From contig NC_064761.1 in NCBI RefSeq assembly GCF_011397635.1, positions 36,544,143 through 36,608,142 on the forward strand: DNA of 64,000 bases, read 5' to 3'. This DNA is from Epinephelus fuscoguttatus (taxonomy: Eukaryota; Chordata; Actinopteri; Perciformes; Serranidae). Position 1 is the first letter of the stretch; every line of letters begins with the position of its first letter. A model generated the notes under the pieces. That model ran no database searches. It was not told where the DNA came from and worked only from the letters and a program-made list of their open reading frames with translations. The translations under genes and the position numbers were made by a program. Below, piece after piece: positions 1-12,600 of the stretch.

Positions 1-1200
1 CATAACGTTTAATTACACACACTGTCATTGAGAAGTTTATACACACTGCACACTCCTAGTGCGACACTGTCATCCCAGAGTTGTGTGTAAGTGATGCCAA
101 TAAAGAGTGGTGATCAACCTGAGGCAAATTAGAAACTGTAACTAGTTTGTTTTCTGTCAAAGCAGATTTAAAAGTCAGACGATAAACTGCACTTAATTTA
201 CAATCTAAACTTGTGGAAATTCAAATGCAATAGACAATCATGAATCCTAAATGACAGGGATATTGATGGTCTGATTTTCTGCAGCTGAACTTTTGAAGTG
301 AGGTCTTGTAATTTTCCACTGCATCTGGGTAGCAAGAAGAGGGAGGATTAAAAAAACACTTTTTATCAAGCTACAAACCAAGTTTTATGGAGGTGGCAAA
401 CCTCCACCCTAGCCTGACAAATTAATGAGCATGAGTTTGCAGATTCGCCTGGTTCCCAGGTTAGGAACACCCTATTCTGAGAACTCTGAGAACGGAGAGT
501 TAATTCCTACAGTCAAAGTCATATTAACTTAACTAAAATAAAACTACAACTGTTGGACCAATTTATTTATATACTATGCTTATGTTTTATCTTTGTCCCA
601 AACTATAGAGCTTCTGGGCCTACATTTTTGGAACCTTAGCTGAAATTTTAAAAAAGGAATTGGACCGCCAGTGCTCATAACACTGTTTGACGTTCCAGAG
701 GACCTCAATACTAAAGGCGCCGGACAAGTTGATATAGTGGCGTATGCATTTCTATTAGATTATCGAAAGATTTTGCTAGAATAGAAGTCCGCTGACCCCC
801 CATTATCCTCTGTCTGGTTTAAAGACCTGTTGTTTTTTTTTCTCAAACTTGAGAAGATAAAATTCACTCTTAGGGGCTCTGAAGACGGTTTCTATAAGAA
901 ATGGCAATTTATTTTAATAGCCTTCAAAATGTTATGTAATTGTACATTATTGCTATTCACTCTCAAGCACTGTTGCTCAAAAGACCTTCTCTTTTTTCCT
1001 TTCCTTTCTTTTATTTTATTTACTTATCCCCCTTTTTTCTACTGCAATTTTTAAAATATGGAATCAGTGTCACTGTGTGTTCAACCTGTATCTCTGTGGA
1101 CTTTCAAGGTAGGGGCAGGAGGAGATGGGGAGGGTGTGCAGTTATCCTTCAATGAAAAGCATCATTAAAAAAAAAATCCAATATCATGCATCCCCAATTT

Positions 1201-1345
1201 TAATGTAATCCAACCCTGTTTTTAACTATGTACCTTGTGTTTAGCTCTTCATTTCATTTTGTTTTTTTATGTCCTGTTTTTATTGTAAAGCACTTTGTAA
1301 CTGTGTTTTGCTGCTATATAAACAAAGTTTATTAGTATTTAATTG
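1201..1345 (+). repeat. LINE 3'-tail-like fragment
   Basis: The stretch has the usual form of a teleost L2-type LINE tail: a T-rich run, then GTAAAGCACTTTGTAACTG, then a TATAAACAAAGTTTATTA end. No reverse transcriptase sequence precedes it. It lies in the presumed first intron of tmco1. The family call is from memory of similar tails. Confidence 0.45.
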
Positions 1346-1365
1346 CTCTTATACAGTTCATAATT

Positions 1366-1530
1366 TACTTCTACTCTTACACTAGTTGCGTATACCCATT
1401 TTGTGATATAGTCTTATTTGTATCCTTTACTTCTCTATATTTAATGTACTTATTTCTGTCTTTGCACTGCTGCAATTCCTGAAGTCCCCTCTGGGGGTCA
1501 GTAAAGGTTATCTTATCATATCGTAACGAA
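1366..1530 (+). repeat. Second LINE/SINE tail-like fragment
   Basis: It runs from CTTCTACTCTTACACTAG to a CCCCTCTGGGGGTCAGTAAAG end. A reverse-strand relative sits near 31725-31840, and the opening part recurs near 40690-40735, so this is a dispersed family. The rest of 1-1900 is AT-rich presumed intron in which I found no tmco1 exon. Confidence 0.45.
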
Positions 1531-1910
1531 AAACATACGTATATTCTCCTTTATTATGATGGGTCAAACCACGGATATTTTAGAGTCAAACGCAGAGGAC
1601 ATATTTCCAGAGCCAAAAAGTAAATAAACGAATAAACTTCTCGTAAGACTGTTATTGTGAAAGTATGACCGGAAGTTGTATCCCTTGCGCTGTCGAATGC
1701 TTTAGCTTCGTTGGCTAAATTCGCTGGCTAGCTAGCATAAGTAGCCGGTCCTCAAACCCACCAAAAGTAGCAATTAAACAAATTTAATAACGTAAACACT
1801 ATCTCCCTGATGTGTAATCCAGAATGGTGTAAAAATTAGCGTATCATTGTGTCTCTTTGACGGAAGTTAACGTGCTTTCCTGCTTAAGCTGTCAGGAGGA
1901 TTTCGCTCAC

Positions 1911-1980
1911 CTTCGGCTAACAGCGCCGTACAGACAGAGATGAACACGATCAGGATCGTGTCTGCGAACATGGTGCTCAT
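1911..1980 (-). CDS. tmco1: TMCO1 exon 1 (gene continues off the left edge)
   Basis: This is the first coding exon of TMCO1, an ER multipass protein of the Oxa1 superfamily. It is reported to act as a calcium-load-activated channel and as part of the translocon that inserts multipass membrane proteins. Read on the minus strand, it encodes 23 residues, MSTMFADTILIVFISVCT then ALLAE, plus the first base of the next codon. From memory this differs from human TMCO1 at one residue (I for L). The ATG at 1980 has an excellent Kozak context (GCCGCCACC before it). A GTGAGC splice donor follows at 1910. The hydrophobic stretch is the start of the first membrane segment. The next exon, starting near ITWVLVYR, is not visible in 1-1900. 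The neighbouring uck2 gene fits, since TMCO1 and UCK2 are also adjacent on human 1q24. Confidence 0.9.
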
Positions 1981-2140
1981 GGTGGCGGCGTCCCGTTTAC
2001 TGCCCCGTTTATCCGACCGCAGAGAGAAACAGTTAATTTGTTATTAGAGGTTACAGCATGGGCACATTACATGGATCTGAGAGGGCTGTGTCAGCATTAG
2101 CGAAGAGGTCATACATGGGAATAGTACTTCCGGTTCAGCG
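1981..2140 (-). promoter_or_regulatory. tmco1: tmco1 5' UTR and proximal promoter
   Basis: This is the moderately GC-rich stretch directly upstream of the tmco1 start codon. ACTTCCGG at 2126-2133, which reads CCGGAAGT on the gene strand, is a consensus ETS/GABP site, common in housekeeping promoters. The transcription start is not determined. From 2141 to 2810 the sequence is AT-rich and I see nothing recognisable. Confidence 0.5.
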
Positions 2141-2812
2141 ACCGTAGCAGAAAAAAAATATTGAATATTTTGAAATAAAATAATATATATGTTACATAGC
2201 AATGTATTTGTTCTATTATACAAACTGTCTATTTTTATCATAACCGACGCTGTGTCAGAGAGGTGTTAATTTAGTCAGAGTAATTTTGAGACCGAATTTT
2301 GATGTGGGGGTTATTGGACTTTATTACCGTAAATGACAGAGCGACGTGCACGTAAAAACAATAATACATGCATTTATGTCAAGTAGCTAATGGTAATAGA
2401 AATAATGAAGGAAGGGGAATGAAGAGTTTAGCTCATCCTTAGACCATAGACTAAGGATTAGCTAAACCATTGACTTTGGAGTTTTAAAGGGTGAGTTTCT
2501 GTGTACTGGGGAACCTGAACAATCTTGGAATTGCAGAAATTGGGAATGACTGGACAAAGAAGAGCTGACAACCATATGTGCTCTTTACACTACTTTAGTT
2601 CTGCACACAATATAACCAAAATATGAATAAAGTAGCCTCTAGATTGAATGAATAAATAAAGGAAAAATATTAGGCCTATTTGTTCACTGATGAGTTGATA
2701 TTATGTTTTATTACCTTGCAGTAATGTTTGATTTGACTTTTCTCAAATCATTCATTGGGGGACATCTTTTCAACCCAGTATAAACATGTGATGACCTCTG
2801 CTTTTCAAAATA

Positions 2813-3379
2813 CACCGATGAGCCAAAACATTCAAACCACTGACAGGTGAAGTGAATAACTTTGATTATTTTGTTCCAATGTATTGTTCTATTGGGAAAC
2901 CTTTGGTTCTGGCATTCATGTGGATACCACCTGACATGTTCCACCCACTCAGACACCGTTGCAGACCAAGTACCCCCCCTCATGGCAACAGTACTCCCCA
3001 ATGGCAGAAAAAAGCACCATGCCACACTACACAGACTGTTTAGAAATGTCCTGTGGAGCGTGACACAAAGCTCAAGGTGTCGACCTGGCTTCTAAATTTC
3101 CCAGGTCCCAATCTGCTCAAGGATTCTTGTGGGATCTGGGGAATTTGGAGGCCAGGTTGACACTTTGAGGTCTTTGTCACATTCCTTGGGCCATTCCTGA
3201 GCCATGTTTGCAGTGTGGCATGCTGCATTATCCTGCTGGGGGGCCACTGCTACTGGGGAGTACTGTTGCCATGAATGCCAGAACCAAAGGTTTCCCAGCA
3301 GAACAATGCATTGGAACAAAATAATCAAAGCTACTCACTTCACCTGTCAGTGGTTTGAATGTTCTGGCTGATAAGGTCA
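2813..3379. mobile_element. Tc1/mariner-like fold-back element
   Basis: The ends are inverted copies: CACCGATGAGCCAAAACATT on the left, and the reverse complement of the right end carries ATCAGCCAGAACATTCAAA. Both continue as AACCACTGACAGGTGAAGTG. TA dinucleotides at 2811-2812 and 3380-3381 fit the Tc1/mariner TA target. The inside keeps a fragment of transposase C-terminus on the minus strand (CHTANMAQEWPKECDKD, then WPPNSPDP). It cannot encode a full transposase. Related copies lie near 35308, 38626, 59462 and 62173. Confidence 0.75.
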
Positions 3380-3484
3380 TAGATAACACAGAGTAGATAA
3401 AAAAATGCATGTTGAAATATGATTCATTGAATTTTATTAACATGAAGTTTGAAATTTAACAATTACTGACCAACATTTTTACAT

Positions 3485-3675
3485 GTAATTCACCCGACTC
3501 TGATTTCATCATCATCATCCTTCTAAACATCATCAGCTCATCATCATCACCACTGCTTCCGTGCCCGTGAACGGCAGCCCCGTCATCCTCGCCATCATCA
3601 GATGGGAGGAGCGCACGAGGAGCGCAGGCACCGCTGGTTGTGTGTCAGAGGGCCGCAGCGCGCTGCAGATGAAGC
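3485..3675 (+). promoter_or_regulatory. uck2: uck2 5' UTR / promoter-proximal region
   Basis: It begins with an irregular TCATCA-rich stretch (about 3505-3550) and becomes GC-rich just before the ATG, as expected of a 5' UTR. A short out-of-frame ATG at 3668 precedes the real start by 8 nt. The transcription start is not resolved. Confidence 0.4.
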
Positions 3676-6600
3676 ATGGCAGGCGACAGCGAGACAAAGC
3701 CAGGTGACCAAGCCGAAAATGAGACCGTTAACCGGCAGCCTTTCCTCATCGGTGTGGCCGGAGGCACAGCCAGCGGCAAGGTCGGTATTTATATAATAAT
3801 AGATTGTTTTTATGTCTTTATATGTATTTATCAGGTATTTATTGTATCAGACTGTCTGTGTGAACCGACACAGATATGTTTTTTCTGTTTTAAAGATGAC
3901 GCGCTTCTTTCCCTCTGGATAATAATAATAGCTGAGGTTATTGATTCTGTGGGATCAGTTATTGCGCTGCTTCATCAGTGATCACTGTGGAGCAGGCCGC
4001 CCTACAGCATGTCAAAACACTGCCTTTCCTGAAATGGTTAATAAAGTAGGTTAGTGTTACAAATGGGAATCAGACTGAAGGACTCCCATATATTGCTGTT
4101 GTGTTTGTACATCTGTCACCATAAGATATAAAGGGTAACAAGGATCATAGTAAAGAAGATGAACCTTCAGTTAATTAGCATCATCTGTGCAGGGTCTGCT
4201 ATAGGCTCATGAACATTAGATAGATATTAAAAAATACATTATTAGACCTTAAATGATTAATTGAATTTTATTTTGAATTAAAAAAAAATATACTCAAAAG
4301 CTCCAAAAACTCACCAGTCTGACCAAACCAAGTAGAATCTGCCTATTTTATTAAAGCATGTTGCTGTCTGCAGGTCATATATTTATAAATATCAAATACC
4401 GGTGTAAAATATGGCCTGAAGATTATTTATTTTTATGTTATCATGATGTGTATTGTTTTTCCTGGTGCAGTTGCTGATGTCTGGATTTTTCTTCTTTGTG
4501 ACTCTGATGCAGCTTCTGTCTAGCTCCCTCTAGATTTTTTCACTTCACCTCATTTCACCAGCTGGCTCATTGGCATTACACTTATGTCTTCACTGTCATG
4601 GTGAGAAGCTACAGACAGACAGACAGATAGAGAATATTTATAAGACTGACAACACAGCAGTATAATGACAGTCTGGTCCCAGGACGGCTACACAGAGCTG
4701 TTACTGTGATAGATATGCCAATGGTGGTAGTCTAAATGCAGGTGGTTGATGATGCAGGTATTGCAGTGTGCTGTAAGGTAAATATCTGCATTGTCATTCT
4801 TGATTCTGTATTCAATATTGTGCAGTGTTTCAAAGGTTTCCAAGTATCGTGAATAAGTGTTGCTCTCTTTGAAAGATCAGAAATGTATGGAAGCCCATTT
4901 GTGCCAGTGTGATTGGGGATAAAAAAAGATCTCGTGAGTCATGACAATGAGAAACTTTCTTGAGCTAATGAGTAAGTGTCTTTTTGTGACTTGAAGTTTA
5001 TTGAATTTTGAATTTTTCAACAACACCGAACCACCTCAAAATGCAAAGGGAAAAAAGAGATGAGAAGAAAATGATAAACAATGACAAAAACAATAAACTG
5101 AGGTAAATCAAAATAACAGTATTAACATGACATGTGAGTGAACTTGTCAGATTCCAACCACACGACTGTAAATGTCCACTCACAGTCCATAATAATAGTG
5201 CCCATATAAATATTTCCCTCAGCTGCGCCACAGCCACATCCAGTGAGATAGTATCGTAAAAATGATTTCTTAGTATATCAAAACAACGAGATTTCTCAAA
5301 ACAAGTCAGTAGTATTTCAAAATAATGTGAAACTTTCTCAAAATATGCTTATTTATCTAAAAAAAAAAAAAGATTTCTCAAAGTTGTGATGTAGTATCTC
5401 AAATAAATGAGAAACTCTTGAAATATTGACTTCCGTATTTCAAAATAATGACGTAGTACCTCAAAATAATGCAAAACCTTTTCAAAATATGGACTTATCT
5501 GTCTCAAAATAGTGACTTACTTATTTCAAAAACATGAGCAGGGCTCAACAATAAGGATTGCCCGATTGCCCGGGGCAAGTAAAACTCAAGGTCGGGCATG
5601 TAAACTAACAACTCACTTGCCCGATCGGGCAAGTTGCTAAAAATAGTAAAAGTTAATAACTAATTGATAAAATAAATGTATTTTAAACCATGCTCCTACG
5701 GCTTTGATGCAGCGGTGTCTCTGCCTGAAGTCACAGGCACAGCTGTGTAACAATGTCCTGCCCACAGCCCCCATTGATATTATTTTGCGTGACGAACGCT
5801 TCATATAATAACATAACAATATACTATTTATGGTGTTATGTCATCATGTCATTTCTGTCTCTACATGGTCACGCGTTAACAATTCTCCTCTCCCAATTCT
5901 CCTCCTCCTGTATCGTGCACGGCGGAGTTCCACCACACACACAGGTGATCACGCTAGAGCGGCTCGGGCCACATTTTCCTGACCAAACCTGACCCCGAGC
6001 CCGGTGCAGTTTGTCAGCTGACAAAGTTATTGAAATGGACAGTGTGTAAATAACCAACAGATTGCTGTTACGCACAGACAAACAGCTGCTCGCACAGCAG
6101 CTCAGCACGGCACTCTTGGTGCTGAGCTTGTGTTGCGTTCAGGCGTTGTCACGTAAATAACAACTTCCAACACTTAAATAGGTCATAGCACAAATCAGCA
6201 GCATGTCAAGTGACTTTTTACTTTATTATATTCAATAAAATTGTATGTTCCTAAATCTTGAGACACCTCATATGTAAGCTAGACAGACATTTCACCTGCT
6301 CATTACTGTGCACATATGTACTGTATGTACTTAGTCCTAAAGAGCCCTTCTGGTGCCAGTAGATACACAGAAACATCCCAGCAGGCTGTGCTTTGCAAGC
6401 ATACAAAAAAGTTTCACACCTGTGAAAATTATTTTTCATGCGTGTGCTTCACCTCCGCTGCTACAACTCCATCCTAGGGGAAACACTGCTGTGTGTGTTT
6501 TATGCAACAGGTGCATGTGGTAGTCTACTGGTAGAGTAGAGAGAGTAAGTAGCGTTGAAGTAGAGTAGAGCAGGGCAGAGAGATAGAAGCAAAATATATT

Positions 6601-9600
6601 AAACCCAGTATTAATACAGCAGAACTGGAGAGAGGGGTGAAAAATAAATAGAGGTGGGCATGGGTGCAAAATTATAGACGGAGCATGATTGACAAATTTT
6701 TCACTTTAAGCCCTGACACTGTCATTTTTGTGTAGGAATTAAGCTACAATACATGACATATGTTGTTTTAATTAATAAATACAGTGTGAATAAAGATTAC
6801 ATAACATAAAAATAACAGCAGTCTTTGTTATTTGATAGCCGCTTAAATTAAACAATTTTTATAGGGCAAGTAAAAACTCATTTTGGGCAAGTAGATCTCT
6901 GACCAGCTTGCCCAACCAGGCAAGTGAAAAAAAACCTTAGCGTTGAACCCTGATGAGCTTTCTCAAAATGATGACGTACTATCTCAAAATAATGTGAAAT
7001 ATTCTCAAAATATGGACTTAATTATTTCAAAATAATGAGATTTCTCAGAAGAATGAGTTAGTATCTCAAAATAATGCAAGGCTTTCTCAAAATACTGACT
7101 TCTTTATTTCAAAATAATGACTTAGTATCTCAAAATAATGGAAAACCTTTTCAGAAATATGGACTTACCTATCTCAAAATAATAAGATTTCTCAAAATAG
7201 TAACTTATTTAAAAAATACGAGATTTCTCAAAATGATGATGTAGTATCTCAAAATAATGCAAAACCTTTTCAAAATATGGACTTACTTATTTCAAAATTA
7301 TGAGATTTCTCAGGAGAACGAGTCAGTATCTCAAAATAATGTGAAACTTCAAAATAGACTCTTATTTTGAAAAAATGACTTAGTATCTCAAAATAATGCA
7401 AAACCTTTTCAAAATATGGACATATCTATCTCAAAATAGTGACTTACTTATATCTAAAAATATGAGAATCCTCAAAATGATGACTCTCAAAATGTGGATT
7501 TAATTATTTCAGTATCTCAAAATAACGCAAAACTTTGTGAAAATATTGACACTTATTTCAAAATAATGAGATTTCTCAAAATCATGACTTAATATCTCAC
7601 ATTAATGAGAAGCTCTCAGTATACTGCCCCCTAATCTTAAAATAATGACTTAATATCTTGAAATAATGACAAGATTTCACAATACAACAAGTCTGAATCT
7701 CAGTATAACAAGAAACTAAAATAAAATATCTCAAAATAATGAGAAACGATACCAAGTCATTATTTTCAGGAAGCTTCTCACTTTAATAACTTATCACACT
7801 GGTGGGAATGGGTTTCCACAGTAACAGGTGAATTTGTTTTATATTTTGTTGCACAGTTGTTTTGCAGAGTAGATCATCAGGATGCAGGATGCCCCGAGGC
7901 GAAATCAAAGTCTCTCTTTCTTCTTCTTAATATGTGAAAAACGTGGTTATTGAAACTTCAGAGAGGTAGTGAAGTGAATTACGTAGATTAAAACCTGTAT
8001 TAATAATTAAGTAGCCTGTTCCTTTACTTGAGTTATGTAGGTGTATGTAGGTTGATTTAAAGGCGATTAAAGCTACAAAACGTTGTGGTTGTGGTTCAGC
8101 AGGCAGTTGTTTGTGGGTGTGACTTCTTTGTGCTGTGGCCCCTTTTTCCCATAAGACTAACTGCTCACAGAACCACCTGTTCTCCCACACATGTTCTCTG
8201 AATGTGGAGTAAACAGCAATCTTATGTTTTGGGTTTGTGAGTGTCTGTTGAGTGTGGCTGTCTGCCAGCTTCACATATGATGTCAAGAATCCACGTTTGC
8301 AGCCTTTAAATAGAGATCTAAGAAAACATTGAGTTATGCTTTCAGGACACAGCGACATGCATGAACTTAATGTAAAGTATAAATGAAAGTTTAGGTGTTG
8401 GTGTAATTCGTACAGACAGCCACTTAAGTTCCAAAAACAGCAGGATGTGGTGAGTAAGATAACGGAGGCCAGTGTTTTTTCACACTACTTGTTTTGTTCG
8501 TCTTGTTCGGCAAGTCGTCGGTGTGCGGCAAGATCATGGAGCTGCTGGGCCAGAACGAGATCGACCACCACCAGCGGCAAGTGGCCATCCTCAGCCAAGA
8601 CAGCTTCTACAGGGTCCTCACCCCAGAGCAGAAGGCCAAGGCACTCAAGGGCCAGTTCAACTTTGACCACCCAGGTATGTCAGTATCACTGACTTCATCA
8701 CATGCCTCGCTGTGTTAATGTATCATCTGGCAGCAGGGTAACCAAGGACAGACGTCCTCTGGCCTGAAACAGCTGTGTGTCTCCTGCTGGGAAACATTTG
8801 CCTTGTTTATTCAGAGGCGATTCCAGCAGTTAATCTGTATGTGACTCAGGATCATAATGTGAGGTTTGCCTGCTGATGATAATTTATCCTGCTGTAGAGA
8901 AATCATTTTAACTGCTTTGTGCTTTTTCCTTCTGTACAGATGCTTTCGACAACGATCTCATAATCGCGACTCTGTGGGACATCAAGGAGGGAAAAACCGT
9001 CCACATCCCTGTTTATGACTTTGTTTCCCATTCCAGGTGAATGAATCTCATCAGATAGGCTGCACAGAGACAACTTAAGAGGAGCATTTGCATGTTTGAG
9101 CCCAGGCACTATAAAAAAAAATGTTGGCATAGTACGTCTCTGCAAACCATGTGTACATTACGTTTGTACATTATTATGTTGTGGCTGGTTATAGGCACAA
9201 CAACCACTTGGTTATGGTAAGGAAAAGACTTTAAAAGACTGCCTTAAAAGACTTTTGAAACACAGCAATGAGACCTTAAAAAAGCACCTGTGTGGGGTCT
9301 AAAAGCCACAGGAAAAAACGGTGATGGTTCCCTAAAAAACACCCATGTTTGGTGCTGAAAAGCTGCTGGAAACACAGTGATGTGTCCCGAAAAAACATCT
9401 GTTTGGGGCCTAAAAGCCACAGGAAAAAATAGCGATGAGTCCCTAAAGAAACACCCACGTTTGGTGCCTTAAATGCTGCTGGAAACACAGTGATGGGTCC
9501 ATAAAAGACATCAATGTTTGGTGCCTAAACAGCCACAGCAAAATAGAGATGGTTCCCTAAAAACACCCACATTTGGTGCTGTAAAAGCCACAGTAAAAAT

Positions 9601-12600
9601 GGCAATGGTGGCCCAAACAACAACCACGTTTGGTGCTTTAAATGCTGCTGGAAACACAGTGATGGGTCCCTAAAATACCCCACTGTTTAGTGTTTTAAAA
9701 GCTGCAGGAAAACCGGCAATAGTTCCCTAAAAAACACCCATGTTTGGTACCTAAAAAGCTGCAGTAAAAATGGCAATGGTTCCCTTAAAAACACCCACGT
9801 TTGGGGCCTTTAAAAGCCTTTTAAAACACAATGATGAGTCCTTAAAAAACACCTGTGTAGGGCCTAAAAAACTGCAGTAAAAATGGCAATGGTTTCCTAA
9901 AACACACCCACGCTTGGTGCCTAAAAAGCCTTTTAAAACACAGTGATGAGTCCTTAAAAAAACACCTGTGTGGGGCCTAAAAGCCACAGGAAAACAGTGA
10001 TAGTTCCCTAAAAAACACCCACGTTTGGTGCCTTAAATGCTGCTGGAAACACAGCAATGACTCACCGTCAACAGTGGTCTACAGTTTGCCTCGGTGTCCC
10101 ACCATCCACTACCCCCTCCACCTCCCGATGACAAAGCCAGCGCATATACTATGTCACTTTCTAAACGTTAATAAGATATGTATAAAAAGTGTAAGTCTAA
10201 TATTTTCATGGTTTGCAGAAACATACAAAGGCAACATTTTCTTCTCACAACTGGGCTGTAAGAGAGGTCTCTAATGCATCATAATGTGGCGGTAACATTA
10301 ACTGTAAAAGAGGATATAATGTCCACTGTGGTGGATTAATTAATAATTAATTTTACTTAAATCGATTTTCATAGCATAATGATAAAATGAATGGGAACCA
10401 ATAGGTGCCTTAGAGGCAGAGAATGCATTTGAAGGTCTGAAACATCACAGTAAACTATGGAAAAGTAAACAGACTAAAACATGCAAAAGTACGGCTATGG
10501 TCCCTTTAATCTCTAGTTTTACTGTTTTCCCTGTGTTGCACTGGAACAATGAATAATTAACTGAAAGATGAAGGCAAATGTTACAGAGGCACACTAAGTA
10601 TTTTTATATTGAATGTCTCCTGTATGACAGGAAGGAAGAGACAGTGACGGTGTACCCTGCTGACGTGGTGCTGTTCGAGGGCATCCTGATGTTTTACTCT
10701 CAGGAGATCAGGGACCTTTTTCAGATGAAGCTGTTTGTGGACACTGACGCAGACACACGTCTGTCTCGAAGAGGTGAGATGTACGAGCATGACCAGACAG
10801 ATCCCTTCAGTTTCTACACACAAGAGGAAAGACATTAATTAAAGATAGCTGAGCTTTTCCCTGGTCTCATTTTCCCCCAGTGCTGCGGGATATAAGTGAC
10901 CGTGGACGGGACCTGGAAAGCGTTCTAGCACAGTACATCATGTTTGTCAAGCCTGCGTTTGAGGAGTTCTGCCTGCCAGTAAGTGTTATTCCACATGTAT
11001 TCAAATTACTTGCGTGGTTGTGTCCCTGAGCATCGACTCACAGTCAAACATTTGTCCTCTCTGTTGACGCTGTTTAGACGAAGAAATATGCTGATGTGAT
11101 CATACCGAGAGGAGTTGACAATCTCGGTGAGTATTAGTGCTTTCGGAGCTCGGAGACGATAGAGAAGAACTTGGAACCAAATATTTTGAGACATTAGCCT
11201 CAACAGTGTTATCATAAAGGACACAGCTGTGTTGATTGTTGGCCTCTGAGCTGGGAATTGTGCTCTCAAAAGTAGGGAAGCCAAAAGCCTCTGCTGCTGA
11301 ATACAAAACAGCTTTGTCTGTTGATTTGAGAGAAGAACTTTAAAACATCCAAAACACACTGCACAAAAGAAAACTGTACAGTCGATAGTCGGTCTAAATA
11401 TCTTCAATCAGCACACCTGCCCTGACCTGGCCTCCATTGTGCTTCCCACATATGACCTTTACATTGAAGTCACAGACTAGTTTTGCAGCAATTTAGTCAT
11501 AAAACAACTCAGTGGAGAAATTGAAATTTTGACTCGATGTTCGTGCTAGAGAAAAAGGAAAAGGATCATCAACAACATTAGAATTAAGCTTCTGGGGACC
11601 ATGACTGTCTGTACAAAATTTCATGTCAAGGATGGCACCTTCTGGTTCCATCAAAAACAGCACAAAAGACACGCACATCCCACTCATCCAATGGAGTGAG
11701 TGCTGGACCAAAGAAACGTCTGGCAAAGTATGAAACAAATAAGTCTGAACGCCAAGCAGCTCCTGTTTAGAAGGCTTTTAATGCAAAGTTTTTAGGTACA
11801 TATGGGTACACATAACAGGTGTGGCATGTCACATGACTGGCTCAGACAGCACTATGGGTATTTAAGATGGCGACCTGTCTTTTTTTTTTTAAAACTCTTG
11901 AGGAAGAGCTGTGGGCTCGAAATGTCACTCTGCCTTTAAATCCTTCTAAACGGGAGCTGCTTGGCATGCGGACTTAATTGTTCTTCACCCTCTGGTTTCT
12001 CTCCACATGTTAACACTAGCCGCTTTTACACTGCCTGTCCAAGGCAGGAATGTCATGCTGTTATTCTACTCGCCATTCTTAATAAAAAGGTACAGTTTCA
12101 ATCATTTACTGTCCCTGTTGTATTTTATGGTGGCTGACCTCATCCTCTGCTCGGAGGGTAGAGGTAGAGAATGGGCGGGCAGGGTTGTCTCGCCATTAAG
12201 CTGGCAGCAAAGGTAGTTACAGGGCCAAATCAACGTCTGTTTAAAAGGGGTGGCTGGTAGGAGGGGACCGCAGACAGGACGGATGTGAAGCTTTGATGGC
12301 GTGTTATGTGTGCGTCGCACTGCCGGGAGATTTAAAGAGCAGCTAATAGTAGTTAGCAGCTAACTTGAAGAAGAACAGCAGCTGAAAATGCCCGCTAATG
12401 GAGGAGACATTGAGGTCCGGGAACTCCTTACCCTCTGAGCAGAGGACGAGGTCAGCCACCATGTAACACTGACAGTAAATGATTGTCATTGGCTTCTCAT
12501 TCAGAATGAAATAAATAATGAACTTGAGGAATGAGTGTATACATGCACACAAAATTCTTTCATTCGGAATGACAAATGGAATAAACCACCCCCTTTAATC

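Noticed and set aside
9240-10062. Regularly spaced repeats that could be taken for a CRISPR array
   Set aside because: Units are diverged along their whole length with no unique spacers, and the genome is a vertebrate's.
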